Source of the DNA: an uncultured Haloferula sp.
Lineage (GTDB): Bacteria > Verrucomicrobiota > Verrucomicrobiae > Verrucomicrobiales > Akkermansiaceae
Assembly (NCBI GenBank): GCA_946885645.1
Contig: CAMPGU010000001.1
Location: 1 to 53,959 of the forward strand
Length of the DNA stretch: 53,959 bases
Direction of reading: 5' to 3'
Under the pieces are notes generated by a model. That model saw nothing but the letters and a program-made list of their open reading frames with translations, was not told where the DNA came from and ran no database searches. Shown piece by piece: positions 33,290 to 40,305 of the stretch (the stretch's first letter is position 1; the number at the start of each line of letters is the position of its first letter). The position numbers were made by a program, and so were the translations under genes.

Positions 33290-34613
33290 TCTCCAAGTAA
33301 CCGGCTCCCTCGCCTACGGAACGCCGCGCGATCTCAAGCACGCAGGAACAAGGCTCGCCCCATCCGATCGCAGCCGCAAAGGAACGGTGCAGGTCCGAGC
33401 CGGTGGCGACGAAACCGTATTTGCTGCGGCCGGACATGGGCGGGTCGAGCAGGAAGGCAGTGTAATTCTCGATGCCCGGGAACTTGTCGCCGAAGTAGTG
33501 GGTGTTCCGGACCTGCAGGTGGAAGGTGCCGATCTCACTGCCTTCACCGGCAGCGAAGCGGGCGAAGTGGTCATCATGAAATTCGGTGAAGGCTTCCCAA
33601 TCGACCTTCCAGCCCTCGGCTGTCTCCATCACCGCGACCGTGAATGCTTCCGGCCGGGTCTCCGTTGTGATTTGGTAGGCGGCCACCTTGGTGCCGGCCT
33701 CCTTGTCCGAATGGACGATACCCGCCTTCAACGAGGCGGGGGCGAGGGGTTGATAGGGAGTCTCGGTGTAGTAAGCCTCCATCTTCACCGCCACTTTCTC
33801 GGGAAAGAGAGAATGCTTCAGGCGCGCACGCCAATCGGGTGCGGAGAGAAACGCCTTCAAAGCAGCTTCCGGGGCGGAGATCACCTTGATCGGCGGTTCC
33901 TCGCTGCGCTCGATCGGCGGTGGAACCCGGTCGGCAAGGGAGGGTGTCGCGGCTTCCGGCTTGGCCGGTGGCGGCCCCTTCTGGTCGGGCCGATCGGACT
34001 CTGCTCCCGGTGGCTGGATGCCAGCTGCGGGCAGATGTTGCGTGCCCAGTAGGAATCCGACGCCTAGCCCGAGCATCCCGGCGAGCAGGCACGAAAGTAC
34101 CACGACCGTACGGATCAACCTGCGATCGGCGAGAGCGGGTAGAGGCGGATATTCCCGGCGGGCCGCGAGGTCGGGCGAGAGGAGAGGCTGGGAAAACGGG
34201 GTTGGGCGCCCAAGCCTCGGCGCGGCTACGGGCTCCGGCAGAATTTGTGGAGCCGGTTGGGGAGCCGGTTGGGGAGCCGGTTGTGGAGCCGGTTGGGGAG
34301 CCGGTTGTGGAGCCGGTTGGGGAGCCGGTTGGGGAGCCGGTTGGGGAGCCGGTTGGGGAGCCGGTTGGGGTGCCGGTTGTGCTTTAACAAACGGATTGAA
34401 GGGATCGTCTCGCCGTGAGGCCCCCGGCCCAGCCGGATCGATTACATCGCCGCCGGGGACGGTGATGCGGCGTGCTCCGGCACCCGTGGAGGGATCCGGC
34501 GCGGCGATTTCCTGCCGGCACCTCGGGCAGGGCCCGTGGAAGGCCACCGCGTGCGGAGGCATGCGCAATGTAATGCCGCAAGCGGGGCAGTGAAAGTGGA
34601 TCACATCGGGCAT
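33246..34613 (-). CDS. Zinc-ribbon membrane protein with QPAP repeat
   Basis: 455 residues. The N-terminus is a short zinc ribbon (C9, C12, C29, C32; CPACG and CPRC). A Pro-rich linker with 11 tandem QPAP units lies at about 79-122, a single membrane helix at about 166-190 (VVVLSCLLAGMLGLGVGFLLG), another low-complexity stretch, then a C-terminal domain of about 200 residues (EAALKAFLSAPDWRARLKHSLF; TRPEAFTVAVMETAEGWKVDWEAFTEF). The last domain has the shape seen in verrucomicrobial cytosol-to-periplasm tethered proteins of unknown function. The zinc ribbon would be cytoplasmic, the tail periplasmic. Its 3' end overlaps the convergent MocA-like gene by 44 bases. Confidence 0.78.
   Translation of the reverse strand: MPDVIHFHCPACGITLRMPPHAVAFHGPCPRCRQEIAAPDPSTGAGARRITVPGGDVIDPAGPGASRRDDPFNPFVKAQPAPQPAPQPAPQPAPQPAPQPAPQPAPQPAPQPAPQPAPQPAPQILPEPVAAPRLGRPTPFSQPLLSPDLAARREYPPLPALADRRLIRTVVVLSCLLAGMLGLGVGFLLGTQHLPAAGIQPPGAESDRPDQKGPPPAKPEAATPSLADRVPPPIERSEEPPIKVISAPEAALKAFLSAPDWRARLKHSLFPEKVAVKMEAYYTETPYQPLAPASLKAGIVHSDKEAGTKVAAYQITTETRPEAFTVAVMETAEGWKVDWEAFTEFHDDHFARFAAGEGSEIGTFHLQVRNTHYFGDKFPGIENYTAFLLDPPMSGRSKYGFVATGSDLHRSFAAAIGWGEPCSCVLEIARRSVGEGAGYLEITRIVSPNWRPSPD
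34249..34380. repeat. 12-bp tandem repeat, 11 copies (QPAP)
   Basis: Eleven consecutive 12-base units, plus-strand unit approximately GGAGCCGGTTGG or GGAGCCGGTTGT, coding QPAP on the minus strand. Units are nearly identical; the variable base is the wobble position giving CCC or CCA proline codons, plus one GGT GCC variant at the right end. Low divergence indicates recent expansion or homogenisation by slippage. Length changes would be in frame. Confidence 0.95.
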
Positions 34614-34667
34614 GGAAGCGCTTGGCGCGGAGTTAGCTTGTCACGAGGGAGCTCAAGCTGTCGATGC

Positions 34668-35390
34668 TCAGGCCACGATTAGAATTTCCCGCGTCCCCAC
34701 CGGCACGGCGACGCGCGCGAAATAGTTCTCCAGACGCGGATGCTCCAGGCGCTCCAGCCGGAATTCCTGCAATCGCGGGTGGCTACCCACCCCTTGCCGG
34801 CCGGGAGGCACCATCGAAACCGTCTCCGGTGCCAAGGACATGCCGGTGCCGAGCGCCTTCAACAGCGCCTCCTTGCCCGTCCACAGGTCGAGCAAGACAG
34901 AAGCCCTGTCCTGTTCGCTTTCGGGCAGGATGGCCATTTCATCCGGATGGCAGAATGCGTGCTCGCAGCCCAGCAGGCTCCGCCCCCGGTCCTCCGCTTC
35001 GATGTCCACCCCGATCGGGCCATCGCATGCGAGCGCGACCAAGGCCAACTCGCGGCAATGGGAGAGATTGAAGTGCAGGTGGTCGAAAGGCGGGCAGAGC
35101 TGGGGCTTTCCGTATTCCGCAAGGCGGAGAACCACCGAGGCGGGCGCGACTCCCAGGGCGTCGCCGAGAATGCTTCGCAGCGCGCCGCGGCAGGCCCGCC
35201 AGTGCCGGGCGTCCTTTTCAAAGCGGAATCGCGCGGCCTGTTCCTCCTCGGCTACGCTCAGGAGCAGGGCCGCTTCCTCGTCCGCCACCGATGCGGGATC
35301 GATCACGTGAACGATCACCCGTCCCGGCCCTGGCAGTGAAGGAGGCACGGCAGGAAATTGCCCGGAAGAGGGCCCCAAGCGAAGCGCCAA
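34668..35390 (-). CDS. 4'-phosphopantetheinyl transferase, Sfp type
   Basis: 240 residues from a TTG; a GTG 24 codons inside is an alternative start. Sfp-type motifs are clear: HFNLSHC near 105-111, GVDIEAEDRG near 126-135 (metal-binding D and E), and DLWTGKEALLKALGTGMSL near 168-186. The enzyme moves the phosphopantetheine arm of CoA onto a serine of carrier proteins. No polyketide, peptide synthetase or ACP gene is in the window, so the partner lies elsewhere. It follows the PP2C gene by 7 bases on the same strand. Confidence 0.9.
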   Translation of the reverse strand: MALRLGPSSGQFPAVPPSLPGPGRVIVHVIDPASVADEEAALLLSVAEEEQAARFRFEKDARHWRACRGALRSILGDALGVAPASVVLRLAEYGKPQLCPPFDHLHFNLSHCRELALVALACDGPIGVDIEAEDRGRSLLGCEHAFCHPDEMAILPESEQDRASVLLDLWTGKEALLKALGTGMSLAPETVSMVPPGRQGVGSHPRLQEFRLERLEHPRLENYFARVAVPVGTREILIVA

Positions 35391-35397
35391 ATCGAGC

Positions 35398-36222
35398 TCA
35401 ACTCACCTCGATGATCAGGGCCGTGGTATTGTCCCGCCCCGAATCCGCCACCGCCTCTTTCACAAGCGTCTCGGCGCAGAGATGCTTCCGGGCCAGCTCG
35501 TTGAGCCGGCGGTCCCATAAGCCATCCACAAGTCCATCGGAACAAATGAGGAAGCGGTCGCCAGGCCGGCATTCCACGCGGCCGATCTGGGGATCGATCT
35601 TTTGGTTTCCGCCGCCCAGAGCCTGGGAGAGAGAGCTGCGGCCGGGGTGGGTGCGTGCTTCGCGCTCGTTGATCTTTCCGGCACGCCGCAGCCAGCCCAC
35701 GTGGGAGTGATCGTGGGTGATCTGGAGTGTCTCGCCCTCCTTCGGCAGGTAATAGATCCGGCTGTCCCCGATGTGGCAAAAGCACATCCAGCCCGGCATG
35801 AACCAGCAGAGGCTGAGGGTCGCGCCCATTCCCTGGCACTCCGGGTAGTAGCGCCCCAGATCGCTGATGGAGTGATGGATCCGCTCGAAGAGCTCCCGCA
35901 GGATGTCCGAAAAGCCGGCTTCCAAGTGCTGCGCCGCCATCCCGAAGCTGGGCGGCAGCAGCCGGGTGATCTTTTCGACGGCGATCTTGCTGGCGAATTC
36001 GCCGGATTTCGCTCCCCCCATGCCGTCGCTCACGGCGAAAACGAAATCGGCTTCCGACATGCTTCCGGTCCCGGTCTTCCCGAGATAGCGGATTTCGCGG
36101 GCATCGAAATTAAGAGCGAGGAACGCGTCCTCGTTGTTCGTGCGGAAGCGCCCGACGTGTGTCATTCCCGACCAATTGATAGCGAGCGGGTAAGAAGGAT
36201 TTTCGGAATCGGTTGGAGTCAC
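35398..36222 (-). CDS. PP2C-family serine/threonine phosphatase
   Basis: 274 residues from the chosen GTG; other starts up to 44 codons upstream remain open but would reach into the glnA promoter region. PP2C motifs are present: THVGRFRTNNEDAFLAL near the N-terminus, FAVSDGMGGAKSGEFAS with the metal-binding DG, GMGATLSLCWF, CHIGDSRIYYL, FLICSDGLVDGL and the final GRDNTTALIIE. These residues bind two divalent metals. It probably counteracts a Ser/Thr kinase not present here. Divergent from glnA (188 bases between starts), 7 bases upstream of the phosphopantetheinyl transferase gene. Confidence 0.88.
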   Translation of the reverse strand: MTPTDSENPSYPLAINWSGMTHVGRFRTNNEDAFLALNFDAREIRYLGKTGTGSMSEADFVFAVSDGMGGAKSGEFASKIAVEKITRLLPPSFGMAAQHLEAGFSDILRELFERIHHSISDLGRYYPECQGMGATLSLCWFMPGWMCFCHIGDSRIYYLPKEGETLQITHDHSHVGWLRRAGKINEREARTHPGRSSLSQALGGGNQKIDPQIGRVECRPGDRFLICSDGLVDGLWDRRLNELARKHLCAETLVKEAVADSGRDNTTALIIEVS

Positions 36223-36293
36223 GCGGCTGGGAGCAATCTGAGGCTTCCGCCGGAGAGTCGGCAAAAAGAAAAAATGTGACAGCGCTTGCCGCT

Positions 36294-36310
36294 TGGCCTG
36301 CCGACTGCTT
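36294..36310 (+). promoter_or_regulatory. Candidate sigma-54 promoter of glnA
   Basis: TGGCCTGCCGACTGCTT matches the sigma-54 pattern TGGCAC-G-N4-TTGCTT, with GG (36295-36296) and GC (36307-36308) exactly 10 bases apart. It lies about 100 bases before the glnA ATG, a common place for nitrogen-controlled genes. No rpoN or ntrC gene is in the window, so this rests on the motif alone. Confidence 0.4.
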
Positions 36311-36410
36311 TCTCGGGCGCGGTGCTGGCGCATGCACGCACTGGGGGCTTGCACGTCCCCATATTCATCCGCACGAATCCCTGCGATCCGAACAACAACC
36401 TAAGAATACG

Positions 36411-37433
36411 ATGCCCAAGTTCAAATTGGAGTACATCTGGCTCGACGGCTACACGCCCGTCCCGAACCTCCGTAGCAAGACTCAGTTGAAGGAATTCGAA
36501 TCCTTCCCGACCCTCGAGCAGCTTCCGAACTGGGGCTTCGACGGTTCTTCCACCCAGCAGGCCGAGGGCCGAAGCTCGGATTGCGTGCTCAAGCCCGTGG
36601 CGGTTTTCCCCGACGGTTCCCGCAACAACGGCGTGCTGGTGATGTGCGAGGTGATGATGCCGGACGGCGAGACACCCCATCCTTCCAACAGCCGCGCCAC
36701 CATCCTCGACGATCCCGACACCTGGTTCGGCTTCGAGCAGGAGTACTTCCTCTGGGAAGACGGCGCCCCGCTTGGCTTTCCGAAGGGTGGTTATCCCGGC
36801 CCGCAGGGCGAATACTACTGCGGTGTCGGCTACAAGAACGTCGGAGACGTCGCCCGCCAGATCGTGGAGGAGCACCTCGAGCTTTGCCTTGAAGCCGGCA
36901 TCAACCACGAAGGCATCAATGCCGAAGTGGCGAAGGGCCAGTGGGAATTCCAAATCTTCGGCAAGGGCTCGAAGACCTGCGCCGATCAGATCTGGGTGGC
37001 ACGCTATATCCTCAACCGCCTCTGCGAAAGCTACGGCGTGGATGTGAACTACCACTGCAAGCCGCTCGGCAAGGACCTGGACTGGAACGGCTCCGGCATG
37101 CACTGCAACTTCTCCACGAAGTACATGCGTGAAACCGGCGGCAAGGAGTACTTCGAAGCTCTCATGGCTGCCTTCGCCAAGAATCTCGACGAGCACATCG
37201 CCGTTTACGGCCCGGACAACCACATGCGTCTCACCGGCCTTCACGAGACGCAGTCGATCGACAAGTTCACCTATGGCATCGCCGACCGCGGTTCCTCGGT
37301 GCGCGTCCCGCACAGCTTCATCAACGCCGGCTACAAGGGCTACCTTGAAGACCGCCGTCCGAACTCGCAGGGCGATCCTTACCAGATCGCCAGCCGCGTG
37401 CTGAAGACGATCGCGGAAGTTCCGCTGCCCTGA
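36411..37433 (+). CDS. glnA: Glutamine synthetase type II (eukaryote-like)
   Basis: 340 residues, short for bacterial GSI (~470) but normal for GSII. The N-terminal beta-grasp part reads KLEYIWLDGYTPVPNLRSKT, then WGFDGSSTQQAEGRSSDCVL near 45-64. The catalytic part has FGFEQEYFLWE near 103-113, QWEFQIF with NGSGMHCNFSTKYMR, and HETQSIDKFTYGIADRGSSVRVP near 283-305. It makes glutamine from glutamate, ammonia and ATP as a decamer in the cytoplasm. GSII lacks the adenylylation control of GSI. The start is ATG at MPKFKLEY without a visible Shine-Dalgarno. A strong terminator follows. Confidence 0.96.
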   Translation: MPKFKLEYIWLDGYTPVPNLRSKTQLKEFESFPTLEQLPNWGFDGSSTQQAEGRSSDCVLKPVAVFPDGSRNNGVLVMCEVMMPDGETPHPSNSRATILDDPDTWFGFEQEYFLWEDGAPLGFPKGGYPGPQGEYYCGVGYKNVGDVARQIVEEHLELCLEAGINHEGINAEVAKGQWEFQIFGKGSKTCADQIWVARYILNRLCESYGVDVNYHCKPLGKDLDWNGSGMHCNFSTKYMRETGGKEYFEALMAAFAKNLDEHIAVYGPDNHMRLTGLHETQSIDKFTYGIADRGSSVRVPHSFINAGYKGYLEDRRPNSQGDPYQIASRVLKTIAEVPLP

Positions 37434-37458
37434 TTTACCAGCCATAGCTGTTTCGCCG

Positions 37459-37494
37459 ACGACCGTCCGGGCAACCGGGCGGTCGTTCGTTTGT
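37459..37494. terminator. Terminator after glnA
   Basis: A 12-bp stem, ACGACCGTCCGG with CCGGGCGGTCGT (one G-U pair), closes a GCAA tetraloop and is followed by TCGTTTGT. It starts 25 bases after the glnA stop and 29 bases from the stop of the convergent LytTR gene, so it may serve both. Confidence 0.85.
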
Positions 37495-37522
37495 AAAAGG
37501 CCGGGTGCCGGACCTTCTCCGC

Positions 37523-38215
37523 TCAACCGGCGAAACGCGATCGGAAGGCTTGTGCCTGGCGCCGCGAGAACTCGACTTCGCCGTGGCCGTCGAGATGTGC
37601 CACCATCCTTCCGGAACCTTGGCGATGGATCACGCGGATCTGCCGGAGACTCACGATCTGGGCGCGATTGGCCCGGATGAAATGATCTTCGCCGAGCATT
37701 TGCTCGATGTCCTTCAGGCTCCGGCAGACGGTGAGCGGCTTCTTGTCCGGGAATTTGACGATCGAGTAGCTGCCTTCCGCCTCCACCATGAGGATGTCGG
37801 CAGGCCGGACCGGCCAGCAGTTGGACTGGTCGCTTAGCAGGATCATGTCCTCCTGCCCGGAGCGGCGGTTCTTCGGCAGTCGTGAAATGGCGCGGAACAG
37901 GCGCGAGAGCTCCACCGGCTTCAGGAGGTAGTCGATCACGCCGACCTCGAAGGCCTCCACGGCATAGCGCTCGTGCGCGGTGGTGATCACCACGGGAGTC
38001 CCCGTGGCCCGGGCGTCGGGAAGCAGGTCCATACCGCAACTGCCGGCTAGATCCATGTCAACGAAGACACCATCGAAGGCTTCCCGCAGGAGCGCGGTCC
38101 GTGCTTCCGGCAGGTTAGCAGCCTCGGTTCCCCGGAATCCGGGAAGAAGTTCTCCGAACAAGCGCATCAACTCGGCGCGCGCCAGGGGTTCGTCGTCAAC
38201 AATGAGCAGATTCAT
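37523..38215 (-). CDS. LytTR-family response regulator
   Basis: 230 residues. An N-terminal receiver domain has acidic residues D7 and D8, phosphoacceptor D53 (GVFVDMDLAG) and the conserved Lys in DYLLKPVE. A C-terminal LytTR DNA-binding domain follows (about 125-225): ADILMVEAEGSYSIVKF, RSLKDIEQMLGEDHFIRANRAQIVSL. LytTR regulators bind pairs of short direct repeats near promoters. The first 20 bases overlap the 3' end of the sensor kinase gene, so the two are coupled. Targets are not known; the large beta-helix gene divergent from the kinase is a candidate. Confidence 0.93.
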   Translation of the reverse strand: MNLLIVDDEPLARAELMRLFGELLPGFRGTEAANLPEARTALLREAFDGVFVDMDLAGSCGMDLLPDARATGTPVVITTAHERYAVEAFEVGVIDYLLKPVELSRLFRAISRLPKNRRSGQEDMILLSDQSNCWPVRPADILMVEAEGSYSIVKFPDKKPLTVCRSLKDIEQMLGEDHFIRANRAQIVSLRQIRVIHRQGSGRMVAHLDGHGEVEFSRRQAQAFRSRFAG

Positions 38216-39935
38216 AATCGCGGAATGGAACTATTACTTCGGCCAGAACGGTACTTTCATTGCTCTGGAACATGCGGAAGCGCCCTAGACTGCCGAAGAT
38301 CAGTTGCAGCCGCTGTTTCGCATCCCGGGTACCCACCCCCGGTGAGCTGGATGAATCGAGCCGGCCGGGATTGCTGACGGAGATGACCAATTCCTGGTCC
38401 CGTAACTTTGCGACCACCGTGACGATCCCGGCCTCACTGGACTTTTCGATTCCGTGGACCAAGGCGTTCTCCACCAGATTGAAGACCAACATCGGCGGTA
38501 CCAGAGCGTCTTCTGCATCGGTGGCCACCGAGATCCGGATGGTGAGCCGGTCTCCGAAGCGCGTTTTCGCAACGGCCAGGAGATCCTCCACGATCCCCAT
38601 TTCCTCGGCCAGCGGGATGAGCGGCCGGTCCGTATTGCGGAGGTTCGCCCGGAGCAAGCGCGCCAAGGTGGTCACCCCGGCCGAGGCTTTTACGGGATCC
38701 AGGTGAATCAAGGCGCGAATCGCATTCAGGGCATTGAAAAGGAAATGGGGATTGAGGCGCGTCTGCAGGCTCCGGAGCTGCGCCCGCTGGTGCCCGAGGG
38801 CGACGAGTGCTTCCTCCGCCGCCTTGATGGCGGAAAGGTCCTGAAGCATCCCGATGGCCCCTTGTGGAACTCCATCGCGGTTGCGCGATGTCACCCGCCC
38901 CACCGACATCAGCAGGCCCGCGGTGGACGAGCCCGTTTCCAGCCGTCGCTTCCAATGTTCCGGGATCGCGTCGGGATCGCCTCCGGCCCCGCACGCCAGC
39001 AGGGCAAGCGCTGGCAGCGGCGCGAGACCCCCGATGCATTCCTTCACCCTGCTGCTGTCCTCGTCAAGCGAGTGCGAGTGCAGGCCTCTCCGGGCGTTCC
39101 ACTCCCACATTTCGACCCCGGCGGCCTCCATTGTCAGAGCGTTGCGGCGGACCTGGCGCTTGTATCGCGTGGATCCGATGGAAAGCAGATAGGCGGTCGA
39201 GCAGACGACCAGATTATAGATCCCGAGTTCAAGCAGGGGCCCCCAGCCGCCAGCCCGGCTGAAAGGGCCGGTTCCCATGCTGGTTAAAACCGTGGTTCCG
39301 AGGCACCAGAGGGCGATGAATAATGCTGCCAAAGGCGGGCGGCACGTGACGCCCACCAGGATGATCAAGGGGAAAGGGATGTAGGAGGAGGCCCTGATGC
39401 CGAGCACGCTTCCTAAGAAATCGCTAAAGGTGAAGACCATCAAAGCCAGCGCACTCGTCATCACCACGACCCCCGAAAAGGTCCCCTCCCTGGGAGCGGA
39501 ATTGAAATCGCGGCGCAGGAGATGGGCTGCCAGCAGGCCCACCGCCAGCATCCCGGGGATTTGCGACGTTGCGATTCTGGCAATCGTCACGAAAAGGTCC
39601 TCCACCGTGAAGAGGCCGGGGGAGGTCGCGGCCCCGGTGATGATCGTGCCGGGAAAGCTTGCCAGCCGCTGCTCCGCGGCGTGGAGAAAAGGAAGAAGAG
39701 TCCATGCCCAGGACGCCGGCAGCTTCAGCCTACGGCCGAAGCAACCGAGGGGCACCCACGGCACGATCCAACGGAAAAAGGACGTCGTAACCATCCCGGC
39801 AGCCAGCCAGTGAAGCATAGCCACATGTCCGTAGTTCTCAAATAATCTGGTTCCAGATTCATGGAATAAAGCCGCCATTGCTGTGATAAGCACGGCAAAT
39901 AACAGAGCGTTTCTGTTCGGGGGGAAATGCGGCAT
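38196..39935 (-). CDS. LytS-type sensor histidine kinase with MASE1-like membrane domain
   Basis: 579 residues. About eight N-terminal membrane helices (for example NALLFAVLITAMAALFHESG and GVVVMTSALALMVFTF) form a MASE1-like sensor domain, followed by a soluble PAS-like region near 265-365. The kinase part is the LytS/YehU type: H397 in RLNPHFLFNALNAIRALIHL, N-box VFNLVENALVHGIE, and a G-box with SPGVGTRDAKQRLQLIFG. It phosphorylates the LytTR regulator encoded immediately downstream (20-base overlap). The ATG at 39935 follows a candidate promoter. Confidence 0.9.
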   Translation of the reverse strand: MPHFPPNRNALLFAVLITAMAALFHESGTRLFENYGHVAMLHWLAAGMVTTSFFRWIVPWVPLGCFGRRLKLPASWAWTLLPFLHAAEQRLASFPGTIITGAATSPGLFTVEDLFVTIARIATSQIPGMLAVGLLAAHLLRRDFNSAPREGTFSGVVVMTSALALMVFTFSDFLGSVLGIRASSYIPFPLIILVGVTCRPPLAALFIALWCLGTTVLTSMGTGPFSRAGGWGPLLELGIYNLVVCSTAYLLSIGSTRYKRQVRRNALTMEAAGVEMWEWNARRGLHSHSLDEDSSRVKECIGGLAPLPALALLACGAGGDPDAIPEHWKRRLETGSSTAGLLMSVGRVTSRNRDGVPQGAIGMLQDLSAIKAAEEALVALGHQRAQLRSLQTRLNPHFLFNALNAIRALIHLDPVKASAGVTTLARLLRANLRNTDRPLIPLAEEMGIVEDLLAVAKTRFGDRLTIRISVATDAEDALVPPMLVFNLVENALVHGIEKSSEAGIVTVVAKLRDQELVISVSNPGRLDSSSSPGVGTRDAKQRLQLIFGSLGRFRMFQSNESTVLAEVIVPFRDYESAHC

Positions 39936-40305
39936 TCGTCGGGGGAGACGAGATTGATGTCTATCACTTAGAGCCGCCCAAGGTCAAGATTTCATGATGT
40001 CACATGGCGCGGGGTATAGCCGGGGTAGCTTAAGGTGAGGTCTTATCATTAAAACGGAAAATACACGTTTGCGAGGCTTCTGCGGCGGCTTCAGTCTGTT
40101 TTTAGAGTGAAAGCGGAGGATTGAGGAAAGGGTGAGATGTGGCGGTCCCGGTCCTTTTCTTACGTCGTCTGCCGCTTGTTCCTTTGGGGCTACCGCTTAA
40201 AGGCAAAATCGACCAATACTAAGATTCATCTTCATCGGCCCGGCTTAACTGGATAGTCAGGCTCCCGGTCGAAATTCTTGACCCCTCCCCATCCCCCAGA
40301 GATCC
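39936..40305. other. 370-base gene-free region between LytS kinase and beta-helix gene
   Basis: No open frame with protein character and no RNA gene is seen. The composition is more AT-rich than its surroundings, especially 40030-40080 and 40190-40240, as expected for a divergent regulatory region. A candidate kinase promoter is near its left end. The short direct repeat GGGGTA-N5-GGGGTA is at about 40010-40027. No convincing LytTR double site or plus-strand promoter could be assigned by eye. Confidence 0.6.
39958..39987 (-). promoter_or_regulatory. Candidate promoter of the LytST operon
   Basis: On the minus strand TTGACC (39982-39987) and TAGACA (39958-39963) are 18 bases apart, with TGA before the -10 giving an extended -10 look. 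The kinase ATG is 23 bases downstream of the -10. Pattern-based only. Confidence 0.35.

Noticed and set aside
34249..34380. Possible CRISPR array
   Set aside because: Units are contiguous 12-mers without spacers and lie inside a coding frame.
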